Counted from the stretch's first letter, positions 1 to 6,275 are shown. The stretch is 6,747 bases of DNA from Candidatus Falkowiibacteriota bacterium (GCA_030600505.1 JAUVLY010000046.1:1-6747), one strand, 5' to 3'. The notes: a model not told the origin generated them from the sequence alone. Translations and numbers: made by a program.

Positions 1-923
1 CCACTAGGAAGTGTGCCCCAATCTGGATGTGAACCATGAATTGTCAATGCACCCTCTGTATGCAGTCGTGATACTGGAGCATTCGTCCCAATCCCCACAT
101 TACCGCTAGCTTCAAACATAGCTATCAGGCTGGCGCTATTAAGATCCAGGCAATCCCCTCCTCCGCAAGTATCGCCCCAGATAGAAAAAGAATCCGAAGC
201 ATCATCCGTGATATACAATCTCAGATCAGAATCTGATCCAGAGTATACCGGTACAAAAAGCGCCACATCATTAAGCATAAATCCATCCGCATAACCGGTA
301 ATACTGTCCTCTCTCCAGCCCGATACATTATTTCCAATTTGCAATCTATCCGTTATTACAGTGTTTCCATTAACTTCCAGCGTATCGCCTGGAGCATTTG
401 TCCCAATCCCGACGTTGCCGTCTTCTTGAATACGAATCCCACTCATAGTACTTGACCATGGGGCGATAACCAATCCGCCCGCCATCGCCGCTACATTATT
501 ATCTGTACTAAAAATAAAGCCAATATCACCGGCTTGTGAAATCGGATTATAACCGCCAGAAGTAAGATTTACCATAGAACCGGTCCAACGATCAGATCCA
601 ATAATTCTAAAGCCTACTTCATTTGCCCCTCCAGCGCTTATGTCTAATTTCGTCACTGGTACCATTCCAATCCCCACTCGATTATTAGAACTATCTACCA
701 CCAAGGCATCGCCACCGATAATTAAATCGTCTAAAACTACTAATATTCCATCTTTTGTCTGGGTGCTGGCACTGGTATCCAGAGGCTGGCCCAGATTATC
801 GTCTGGCGGAGCACTTGTCGGCGCGGCCCAGTCCGCCAAAAGCGACTGGAAGGAGATAGACAGACCCAGAGTAAGGACAATGGTGATTATTAGTTTTGTT
901 AAAGTTAGTTTGGGTTTAAACAT
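1..923 (-). CDS. Secreted surface/fibre-like protein with VGIG repeats, 3' end outside the window
   Basis: The frame opens with ATG at 923 and stays open for 307 codons to the left edge, so the C-terminus is missing. Residues 1-30 look like a Sec signal peptide: K3 and K5, a hydrophobic core about 11-24, and a likely cut after LLA30 before DWAAPTSAPP. A linker with PLDTS (47-51) and QTKDG (55-59) follows. Three copies of a short repeat are visible: RVGIGMVPVTKLDI (82-95), NVGIGTNAPGDTLEV (170-184) and NVGIGTNAPVSRLH (275-288). The last two are 105 residues apart and also similar in DNA. Between them lies a CGGGDC pair (253-258). Repeats of the (N)VGIGT-P-LxV type are known from phage tail fibres and large bacterial surface proteins, and this opening is common in Patescibacteria. 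The likely role is an extracellular fibre or adhesin; the ligand is unknown. No Shine-Dalgarno sequence precedes the start. Confidence 0.82.
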   Translation of the reverse strand, partial: MFKPKLTLTKLIITIVLTLGLSISFQSLLADWAAPTSAPPDDNLGQPLDTSASTQTKDGILVVLDDLIIGGDALVVDSSNNRVGIGMVPVTKLDISAGGANEVGFRIIGSDRWTGSMVNLTSGGYNPISQAGDIGFIFSTDNNVAAMAGGLVIAPWSSTMSGIRIQEDGNVGIGTNAPGDTLEVNGNTVITDRLQIGNNVSGWREDSITGYADGFMLNDVALFVPVYSGSDSDLRLYITDDASDSFSIWGDTCGGGDCLDLNSASLIAMFEASGNVGIGTNAPVSRLHTEGALTIHGSHPDWGTLPS

Positions 924-977
924 AGATTTTAAATAATATTAAATATTTTTATAACTTTATTAATATCTCTATTTTTT

Positions 978-983
978 ATTATA
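978..983 (-). promoter_or_regulatory. Possible -10 element for the surface-protein gene
   Basis: A perfect TATAAT lies on the minus strand about 55 nt upstream of the ATG at 923, in the 74-bp gap that separates this gene from the preceding stop codon. No convincing -35 is seen at 16-18 bp and there is no TG extension. The gap is almost pure A+T, so chance matches are likely. The surface gene may instead be read through from upstream. Confidence 0.25.
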
Positions 984-997
984 AAATATAATAATTA

Positions 998-1306
998 CTA
1001 TTCAGCTACAATTCCGAATTCTTGTGGCGCGTCCAGCTCTTTAAAAATCTCCAAAGTACGGGCTCTTTTTTCTTCCAAATCTTTGGCTTTTTCCTTGTCA
1101 GTTCTTGTGTCTTGCGCGTCCAGCTCTTTAAAAATCTCCAAAGTACGGGCTCTTTTTTCTTCAATTGTTAATGGCGCCTCTATCTGTCTATCCACTTTTA
1201 ATTTCGGACTGAAAATCGGCTTCATAACGCCGTAGATCATAATAAGAATAATAACAACGGCAAAAAACATTAAAGCTAGAATATAAATTGCGGATTTTGA
1301 TTTCAT
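998..1306 (-). CDS. Small membrane-anchored protein with duplicated helical repeat, unknown function
   Basis: This is a complete 102-residue frame from ATG (1306) to TAG. Residues 7-28 form one strong transmembrane helix or uncleaved signal anchor. The remaining ~70 residues are highly charged. They contain EEKRARTLEIFKELDA twice without change (49-64 and 78-93), offset by 29 residues, with DKEKAKDL between them resembling a degenerate copy. The composition suggests amphipathic or coiled-coil helix, presumably outside the membrane, although the flanking charges do not settle the topology. It follows the cysteine-rich membrane protein by 72 bp and precedes the surface protein by 74 bp, so an envelope role is plausible. 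I do not recognise the family. There is no Shine-Dalgarno sequence; a hairpin sits 5 nt before the ATG. Confidence 0.72.
   Translation of the reverse strand: MKSKSAIYILALMFFAVVIILIMIYGVMKPIFSPKLKVDRQIEAPLTIEEKRARTLEIFKELDAQDTRTDKEKAKDLEEKRARTLEIFKELDAPQEFGIVAE
1027..1162 (-). repeat. Exact 49-bp direct repeat inside the small membrane-protein gene
   Basis: Positions 1027-1075 and 1114-1162 are identical over 49 bp at an 87-bp offset, which is 29 codons and preserves frame. The first mismatches are at 1026/1113 and 1076/1163. Identity at synonymous positions indicates a recent in-frame duplication or ongoing copy correction, not protein-level constraint alone. Confidence 0.95.
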
Positions 1307-1311
1307 GGTTA

Positions 1312-1363
1312 TTTCGCTTCGCGAAAGCCCCTCTACAAATAGGGCACATGCGAATATATTATA
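1312..1363 (-). promoter_or_regulatory. Leader with possible -10 and two hairpins ahead of the 102-residue gene
   Basis: On the minus strand a TATAAT (1358-1363) is followed by ACATGCGAA (1346-1354), a weak stem GCCC/GGGC (1327-1330 with 1342-1345) and a perfect 6-bp stem TTTCGC-GAA-GCGAAA (1312-1326) that ends 5 nt before the ATG. No good -35 is seen. If the -10 is real, the ~45-nt leader would consist almost wholly of structure, and the triloop hairpin would sit at the ribosome landing site. GCGAA-type words also fill the gap before murJ. Confidence 0.35.
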
Positions 1364-1378
1364 TTAATTATTTCGCGA

Positions 1379-1957
1379 TTATTCATTTTGAATATTCTTA
1401 TTTGGATTACTGATCTCTATATCATTAGTTTTCACCTGCTTTTCCACTGGCTCACACCAAGCTAATGAATTCTCGCATTCCAGTGTTTTTCTAGCGTAAC
1501 CGTCAGCACAGCGCTTTTCCCGGTCATAAATTTCATAATGGTGTTTGTGAATACGCTTTAAAGAAGCCAGACAGCAATAATCCAGATTACAGATTTTATT
1601 ACCCGGATCCAAAATAGCTTCCAAGGGCGTTAATCCAACATTATCAACTTGTTTGGTAATTTCTTTAATTTCCTTGCTTAGATAATATCCAAGCGACAAC
1701 ACAACAACCGCCACAATAATACAATAACTTATACCAATAACAGAATATCTAAAACCCCGCTTCTTGCCTTTTTCGTATAAACCTTTCATCCGGCTTTCAA
1801 ACTCTTTACTGGGCTTTATTTTTTTGTTATTGCTTGAGTCCTCTGACATTGCAAATTTGACCGGCAAAGACAAGGGCCGGCGAGGAATACTGCTTGGCAA
1901 AATCCGCTTCTTTTTTTTAATCCTGTCATCCGGCTTTTTGTCAGACTCTTCAAACAT
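1379..1957 (-). CDS. Single-pass membrane protein with six-cysteine outer domain, unknown function
   Basis: This 192-residue frame starts with ATG two nucleotides after the pgk stop, so it is probably co-transcribed and translationally coupled with pgk. Residues 1-70 are strongly basic and polar (KKKKR at 14-18), fitting a cytosolic tail. Residues 71-93 are one transmembrane helix. The rest, about 95-192, should face outward by the positive-inside rule. That part has six cysteines, C123, C128, C129, C150, C161 and C168, spaced C-x4-CC-x20-C-x10-C-x6-C, which could make three disulfides. The final ~20 residues are polar and low in complexity (SNPNKNIQNE). I do not recognise a family. A later ATG (M37) exists but has no ribosome site either, so the longer form is kept. 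A role in envelope structure is inference only. Confidence 0.72.
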   Translation of the reverse strand: MFEESDKKPDDRIKKKKRILPSSIPRRPLSLPVKFAMSEDSSNNKKIKPSKEFESRMKGLYEKGKKRGFRYSVIGISYCIIVAVVVLSLGYYLSKEIKEITKQVDNVGLTPLEAILDPGNKICNLDYCCLASLKRIHKHHYEIYDREKRCADGYARKTLECENSLAWCEPVEKQVKTNDIEISNPNKNIQNE

Positions 1958-1959
1958 AT

Positions 1960-3132
1960 TTATTTTACATACAATCCCTTAAGTCCCGGCATTTTGGCGC
2001 CAATTAAAAACGAAAGCATGGCGCCACCACCGGTCGAAACCCAGTCCACGTGCTCAAGCATTTTAGTCTGCTGCAGGGCGGCTACGGTTTCGCCGCCGCC
2101 AGCCACGCCAAAAGCCTTACCCGTAGAGTGGGCGGCCATCACCCTCGCCAGCGCCAAGGTGCCATGTTTATATTGGCTGTCTTCGAACATGCCCATAGGG
2201 CCATTCCAAAGAATGGTTTTAGCCTGCTTAATAAATTTTGCATACAATTTAATCGTCTGCGGGCCAATATCAAAAATATAATCGTTTTTATCTACTTTAT
2301 TTACTGAGGCAACCCGTACACGCCACTTTGTAATGCGGCTACTAACCACCACATCAAGCGGTAATATTATTTTTTTATTATGTATCCTTTTGGCCAAGGC
2401 AATGCTTTTTTTGTCAGAAACTGACTTGCCAATCTCCAGGCCATGGGCAGCTAAAAAATCATTAGCTAAGGCCCCGCCCACCAATACCCGATGAGAAATA
2501 CGGGACAGTTTCCTGATCAAAGGCATTTTAGTAGCCAGCTTGACCCCGCCAATCATAGAAATTAACGGTTTTTCCGGGCGTAAAACTCGGCGTAAATGCT
2601 TAATTTCCTCGGCTACAAGAAAACCGGCAAAGCTTGGTATATAATCCTTAATTGCCGCCACACTAGCGTGATTCCGATGAGACACTGCGAAAGCGTCATT
2701 AACATAAAATTTTGCCATACTTGCCAATTTTTTAGCCAAACGCTTAGAATTCTTAAACTCACCAGGCTCAAATCTGATATTTTCCAATAGGATTACCTGC
2801 CCGGGCTTCATTTTGCTAATGACTTTCTCTACTTCAAATCCATAGCAAAGATCCAAATGTCTAATTGTCTTTTTTAAATACTTACTAAGCCTGGCCGCGA
2901 TCGGCAAGGTACTTAAATCGTGCTTATCCTTAACAGATTTAGGACGGCCAAGATGAGTCAATATCACAACTTTTGCCCCGTTATTTATTAAATAATTAAG
3001 CGTGGGCAAGGCTTTTCTAATTTTAAAATCATCTTGAATAATCCCACGGTTAATCGGAACATTAAAATCACTGCGCAACAAGACAATCTGACCATTAATC
3101 TTAGCCAATTTTTTAATTGTTTTTATTTGCAT
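1960..3132 (-). CDS. pgk: Phosphoglycerate kinase
   Basis: This cytosolic glycolytic enzyme transfers phosphate between 1,3-bisphosphoglycerate and ADP, giving 3-phosphoglycerate and ATP. The frame is full length at 390 residues, normal for bacterial PGK. Substrate-site motifs of the N domain are present: RSDFNVP (20-26), THLGRP (59-64), ENIRF with R120, and VNDAFAVSHRNHAS (144-157). The C domain has GGVKLATK (195-202), whose K198 and K202 keep the spacing of the two catalytic-region lysines, GGALAND (219-225), WNGPMGMFED (309-318), and the helix-start loops GGGETV (345-350) and STGGGA (366-371). E348 replaces the usual aspartate of GGGD-T/S, a conservative change near the nucleotide. Its own promoter and leader lie upstream, and the gene is closely followed by a membrane-protein gene. 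No Shine-Dalgarno sequence is seen, but length and the N-terminal alignment support the ATG at 3132. Confidence 0.97.
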   Translation of the reverse strand: MQIKTIKKLAKINGQIVLLRSDFNVPINRGIIQDDFKIRKALPTLNYLINNGAKVVILTHLGRPKSVKDKHDLSTLPIAARLSKYLKKTIRHLDLCYGFEVEKVISKMKPGQVILLENIRFEPGEFKNSKRLAKKLASMAKFYVNDAFAVSHRNHASVAAIKDYIPSFAGFLVAEEIKHLRRVLRPEKPLISMIGGVKLATKMPLIRKLSRISHRVLVGGALANDFLAAHGLEIGKSVSDKKSIALAKRIHNKKIILPLDVVVSSRITKWRVRVASVNKVDKNDYIFDIGPQTIKLYAKFIKQAKTILWNGPMGMFEDSQYKHGTLALARVMAAHSTGKAFGVAGGGETVAALQQTKMLEHVDWVSTGGGAMLSFLIGAKMPGLKGLYVK

Positions 3133-3142
3133 AGTTACATGG

Positions 3143-3181
3143 GGACTAAAATTTTATATGAGTCCGATGTATATCCACATC
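3143..3181 (-). promoter_or_regulatory. pgk leader with two back-to-back hairpins
   Basis: The predicted pgk leader can fold into two adjacent small stems. One is GATGT/ACATC (3166-3170 with 3177-3181, 6-nt loop) at about the predicted 5' end. The other is GGACT/AGTCC (3143-3147 with 3161-3165, 13-nt loop). The sequence next to the ATG is left unpaired. Each stem is only 5 bp, so a 5'-end stabiliser is possible but unproven. It does not match a riboswitch I know. Confidence 0.35.
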
Positions 3182-3187
3182 TATTAT

Positions 3188-3196
3188 ATTATACCA
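3188..3196 (-). promoter_or_regulatory. Extended -10 promoter of pgk
   Basis: The minus strand reads TGGTATAAT here, a perfect extended -10, with a second overlapping TATAAT at 3183-3188. The best -35, at 18 bp, is TTGGTT, matching only 3 of 6 and lying in the T-rich tail of the terminator just upstream. Transcription would begin near 3181, giving a leader of about 49 nt. The start of pgk after a terminator makes a promoter necessary at this spot. Confidence 0.6.
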
Positions 3197-3210
3197 CATT
3201 TTACCCCAAA

Positions 3211-3248
3211 AAACCAAAAAGTCACACCCTTTAGATAGTTTGTGACTT
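3211..3248 (-). terminator. Intrinsic terminator between murJ and pgk
   Basis: On the minus strand a perfect 8-bp stem AAGTCACA/TGTGACTT (3241-3248 with 3219-3226) encloses a 14-nt loop and runs straight into TTTGGTTTTTT. It lies about 155 nt after the murJ stop and just before the pgk promoter. The stem has only three G-C pairs and a large loop, so termination may be partial. Confidence 0.55.
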
Positions 3249-3256
3249 AGAATAAA

Positions 3257-3384
3257 GCACCAAATAACAAATTCCAAATAAATTCAAAATATCAAATTCC
3301 AAATTCAAAACATTTTAATTAGATATATTTTTTTTGTTTTGGTCATTAGGATTTTGAATTTGTAATTTATTTGTTATTTGATGC
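3257..3384. repeat. AT-rich imperfect inverted repeat in the murJ-pgk gap
   Basis: Arms 3257-3290 and 3351-3384 match at 27 of 34 positions in inverted orientation, with perfect blocks CAAATAACAAAT and AAATTCAAAAT. The inner 60 bp also holds a second CAAATTCCAAAT (3293-3304) that repeats 3268-3279 in direct orientation. No reading frame is conserved through it. It may be a mobile or amplified intergenic repeat, or the 3' untranslated structure of the murJ transcript. Low sequence complexity inflates the match. Confidence 0.6.
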
Positions 3385-3403
3385 TTGAAATTTGTAATTT
3401 TAT

Positions 3404-5047
3404 CTATATACCCCGTGCCTCTCCATGATCACCTGTGGTAATCTTTTTCCCGGGCATACGCCGTTTTATTGAATTCCAAAAATCAATAAACTCTTCACTT
3501 TTGAGCAGTGAGCAAAAAGCCAGATAAACCAATATTCCGGATATTCCGGCAGCAGCTCCCTGGGTGAAAACCCCCCATACCCGGGTCATGTCTATATAGG
3601 GCCAGATAACCAGCTTCATCCCCTGGATAGTGATGCCGGCGGCCAGAGCGGCAGCGGAAAATTTGATAGTGGAAAAAAGTATCCGGTCTTCATCCAGAGA
3701 CCCGATCTCAACGCGGAGAAAAAGCCAAAGAATAATAAAATTAATAATACTGGCAATAGAAAAGGCCAGGGCCAAACCGGCTACACCCAACATTTTTACC
3801 AGCGCGAGCGATAAAACTAAATTAATCAAAGCACTGAAAAGACCGATATAAAAAGGGGTTAAAGAATTGTGCCGGGCATAAAAAACACGCACCAGCAACG
3901 GTATCGACGCCTGGGCGAATAAAGACAAGGTAAAAAATCCCAAAGTATGGATCGTAAGCAAGGTGTCTTCCCAGTTGAACTGACCGGTACCAAGAATTAC
4001 CCGGATTATTTGCGCCCTGAGAGTGAGTAGCAGTACAGTCGCCGGCACAACAAAGAAAAGAATTTGCCGGATTACCTGGGAAAAATTGTTTATTAATTTT
4101 GGCTTATCAAAAGCGATCGCGGAAATAGTTGGAAAAGCCGCGACCGCGAAAGATATGCCGAATATCCCGATCGGGAACGATTGCAAATTGTTGGCAAAAT
4201 TAAAAACCGCGATCGAACCGCTGGCCAAAGTAGAGGCAATAATAGTGATTACCAATAAATTGATCTGCGATATAGCCAGGCTCATAGTACGCGGTATCAT
4301 TAAGCGGCCAATTTCCCGCACTTGCTTATTCTTAAAATTGATTATTGGCCGATATCTAAACCCTAGCTTGATTACCGTTGGCAACTGAATAAGCATATGG
4401 AGTAAGGCGCCCAAAACCACGCCCCAGGCCAAGCCATAAATCCCCCAGTAAGGCACAAAAAATAAAGCGCCGACAATAATTCCGATATTATATAAAATTG
4501 GCGCCAAAGAATAAATAAAAAAACGTTTAAAAGACTGCAATATGCCGCCCAGGATACTGGATATTCCAAGCATTAAAGGCGATAAAAACATAATCCGGGT
4601 AAGATCTACGGTCAAGGCTTGTTTGGCCGGAAAAAAACCGGGTGCTAATACCTTGACTAGGGCGGGCGCGAAGATAATTCCCAAAACCGATAAAGCCGCA
4701 ATGGATAAGAGCAAGATATTAAGAATATTATTCGCCAAATACCAGGCTTCCTTATGCTTGGCGCTGGAGACCAAATCCTTTATCTTGGCCTTCTTACTAC
4801 TGAGCAAACTAACAAATATCGGGATAAAACCGGCAGAAAGAGCGCCCAGGACCAACAGATTAAAAATTAGGTCCGGAACACGAAAAGCAGTATAATAAAT
4901 ATCCAGAGTATCACCTGCGCCAAACTCACCGGCCAGGATCCGGTCACGGAATATACCCAGAAACCGGCTTACAAGCGAAGACAGCGCTACTGCTAGCGCT
5001 GCGATCGTTATACTGTTTATGGGGCTGGAGAATAATCTTTTTATCAT
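3404..5047 (-). CDS. murJ: Lipid II flippase MurJ (MviN family)
   Basis: MurJ is an integral membrane protein of the MOP superfamily that moves the peptidoglycan precursor lipid II across the cytoplasmic membrane. This 547-residue frame is slightly longer than the ~510 of E. coli and has the alternating hydrophobic profile expected of about 14 helices. Family signatures are SRFLGIFRDRILAGEFG (27-43), the D49-containing TLDIYYTAFRVPD (47-59), LGALSAGFIPIF (67-78), APGF (135-138), and NFANNLQSFPIGIFGISFAV (283-302). R28 and R34 are kept. The Arg/Glu-rich 'RRLFAEGA' stretch of proteobacterial MurJ is FNLLVLGA here, and YADR is NFANN. The last ~35 residues are basic and cytosolic. It lies 102 bp after the sugar kinase, with no terminator between, so the two are probably co-transcribed. 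No Shine-Dalgarno sequence is seen; the ATG fits the family N-terminus. Confidence 0.95.
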   Translation of the reverse strand: MIKRLFSSPINSITIAALAVALSSLVSRFLGIFRDRILAGEFGAGDTLDIYYTAFRVPDLIFNLLVLGALSAGFIPIFVSLLSSKKAKIKDLVSSAKHKEAWYLANNILNILLLSIAALSVLGIIFAPALVKVLAPGFFPAKQALTVDLTRIMFLSPLMLGISSILGGILQSFKRFFIYSLAPILYNIGIIVGALFFVPYWGIYGLAWGVVLGALLHMLIQLPTVIKLGFRYRPIINFKNKQVREIGRLMIPRTMSLAISQINLLVITIIASTLASGSIAVFNFANNLQSFPIGIFGISFAVAAFPTISAIAFDKPKLINNFSQVIRQILFFVVPATVLLLTLRAQIIRVILGTGQFNWEDTLLTIHTLGFFTLSLFAQASIPLLVRVFYARHNSLTPFYIGLFSALINLVLSLALVKMLGVAGLALAFSIASIINFIILWLFLRVEIGSLDEDRILFSTIKFSAAALAAGITIQGMKLVIWPYIDMTRVWGVFTQGAAAGISGILVYLAFCSLLKSEEFIDFWNSIKRRMPGKKITTGDHGEARGI

Positions 5048-5052
5048 AAATT

Positions 5053-5153
5053 ATAATGCGAATGCTGCGAATTTTATACGAATCTAGCGAACATGCGAAC
5101 ATAATAAATTCGCATGTTTGTAGAATTTGCATACATTCGCAAATTCGCATTAT
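5053..5153. repeat. Nested GCGAAT-type hairpins between the sugar-kinase gene and murJ
   Basis: The 102-bp gap is a nested palindrome. The outer arms ATAATGCGAAT (5053-5063) and ATTCGCATTAT (5143-5153) are perfect over 11 bp, and pairing continues inward imperfectly. A central stem AACATGCGAA/TTCGCATGTT (5090-5099 with 5109-5118) is perfect over 10 bp with a 9-nt loop. The outer arm overlaps the kinase stop codon. No T-tract follows, so this is not a normal terminator; an mRNA processing or stability element, or a mobile intergenic repeat, fits better. Confidence 0.75.
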
Positions 5154-6151
5154 GCTATTTTTTTATAACCCTTAAGAATCGACCTCCCAGTAAGTAACCC
5201 ATTCTGTGCCCCCTGTAGACTGATAACCGAGGCGGTATTCTTGGCGCTCATGTACATGGCCTTGGCAATATCGTTGTTATAAAGATTTAGGCCGGCTACA
5301 AAAGTCGAGCCAAAGGCATCGCCCACCCCGGTTGTGTCCATCCGGCGCCGCTCGCGCAAGATATCCTGATGATAGAATTTCTGGCCGTCATAAGCATCGG
5401 CCCCATATTTACCCTTGGTAATCACTACGATCTTCACTCCGCACTCCTGAATCGCTTTAAGCAAATTTCGGATATTGTTAAGCCAGCGATTATCCTTTTT
5501 TTTGTATTTGGGGTTAGTTATTACCAGTTCAATCGCTTCGTCTTTATTTACGCTGAGCATAGTGGTTTTTTTCAAATACTTGCCAATCACCTTAAAGCCG
5601 GCGTGCAACTGAACATGCCCCGGGTTCCAGGCCACTTTGGACTTGGTTTTGAATACATTATTTAATACTTCCTGCCATTTCCCTGATAAAGAGGTCATAT
5701 ACACCCAGCTGGCAGAGTCCATGGCGCGCAACTCTTTGGCGCCAATTGATAATTTTTTGTTGGCGGCCCGGTTGGAAAAAACTACATGCTCGTGCTCTTG
5801 TCCAACCAGAAGAAAGGAAAAACCGCTTACCTCGCTTTTAATCCGCTGGACCAAGCCAATATCAACTTTATTGGCTTGGAAATTTTTTATTATTCTCTCG
5901 CCCCGCCCATTTTCGCCAAGCGCCACTATAGCCGCCCCCTTTAATCCCAGCTTAGCCAAACAAACAGCCGCGTTCGCGGCTCCGCCGCCAAAGGTTGAGT
6001 AAGCCCGGTCAACCTGCAGTTTAGCGCCGTATTCAAAGGCGAATAAACGCTGCTGCAAAATATTATCCTTATTCTCTATAACTATCCCCTCGCGGGTAAA
6101 AACCGTAATGTCTTCGGTAGAACCGCCGACAGTGATAAAATCGTATTTCAT
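5150..6151 (-). CDS. PfkB/ribokinase-family carbohydrate or nucleoside kinase
   Basis: This is a cytosolic kinase that should phosphorylate a sugar, sugar phosphate or nucleoside with ATP; the substrate cannot be told from sequence. With the start at 6151 it has 333 residues, typical of the family. Visible are the N-terminal strand YDFITVGGSTED (3-14), PfkB signature 1 FGGGAANAAVCLAKLG (54-69), the NKDE metal-related motif (202-205), TKGKYGADAY (245-254) and signature 2 DTTGVGDAFGSTFVAGL (272-288) with the anion hole and catalytic base D278. The frame is open to an ATG at 6214. The added 21 residues (with ILLIV and KKCKKH) do not match the family, and that ATG lies in a hairpin of the neighbouring repeat cluster, so MKYDF at 6151 is chosen. 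No Shine-Dalgarno sequence occurs at either. It is first in a likely two-gene unit with murJ. Confidence 0.92.
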   Translation of the reverse strand: MKYDFITVGGSTEDITVFTREGIVIENKDNILQQRLFAFEYGAKLQVDRAYSTFGGGAANAAVCLAKLGLKGAAIVALGENGRGERIIKNFQANKVDIGLVQRIKSEVSGFSFLLVGQEHEHVVFSNRAANKKLSIGAKELRAMDSASWVYMTSLSGKWQEVLNNVFKTKSKVAWNPGHVQLHAGFKVIGKYLKKTTMLSVNKDEAIELVITNPKYKKKDNRWLNNIRNLLKAIQECGVKIVVITKGKYGADAYDGQKFYHQDILRERRRMDTTGVGDAFGSTFVAGLNLYNNDIAKAMYMSAKNTASVISLQGAQNGLLTGRSILKGYKKIA

Positions 6152-6197
6152 AAAAATGTATAAGTGCTTTTTACACTTCTTAACTATTAATAATATA

Positions 6198-6216
6198 AAA
6201 TGCGTTATACGCATTT
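6198..6216. repeat. Perfect 8-bp hairpin AAATGCGT-TAT-ACGCATTT
   Basis: Positions 6198-6205 and 6209-6216 are perfect inverted copies with a 3-nt loop. It lies in the predicted 5' leader of the sugar kinase, and a related hairpin, TTTGCG-CTTAA-CGCAAA (6415-6431), sits on the other side of the iteron element at nearly the mirror position. It contains the upstream in-frame ATG of the kinase, which argues against that start. Confidence 0.7.
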
Positions 6217-6255
6217 ATCCGCGAAATTAACGCGGACTCTACGCGGATTTTACCC

Positions 6256-6275
6256 TTCGACAAGCTCAGGACAGG
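6256..6275. repeat. TTCGACAAGCTCAGGACAGG fragment
   Basis: This short word, preceded by CCC, is one I recall as recurring in intergenic DNA of many unrelated bacterial genomes and metagenome contigs. It lies between the left iteron arm and the kinase promoter. Only one copy is seen here, so calling it a dispersed repeat rests on recollection and not on this sequence. Confidence 0.35.

Noticed and set aside
640..936. 98-residue plus-strand frame near the left edge
   Set aside because: It is antisense to the surface-protein gene, whose own frame has a signal peptide and repeats; the plus-strand product has no family look and no ribosome site.
1027..1162. 49-bp direct repeat as an attachment site or insertion duplication
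   Set aside because: It lies in frame inside a coding region at a whole-codon offset, which fits internal protein-repeat duplication.
4023..4895. Plus-strand frames of 121 and 117 residues opposite murJ
   Set aside because: They mirror the reading frame of a clear MurJ, and their composition is that of a reverse-complement shadow of membrane-helix codons.
5050..5055. TATAAT just upstream of the murJ ATG
   Set aside because: It ends 2 nt from the start codon, which would put the transcription start inside or at the ATG; it is better explained as part of the AT-rich palindrome.
5369..6002. Plus-strand frames of 98 and 121 residues opposite the sugar kinase
   Set aside because: They are antisense to conserved PfkB motifs and show no domain of their own.
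6152..6214. 21-residue N-terminal extension of the sugar kinase from ATG 6214
   Set aside because: The added residues do not fit the family start, and the ATG lies in a perfect hairpin of the repeat cluster; MKYDF at 6151 matches PfkB proteins.
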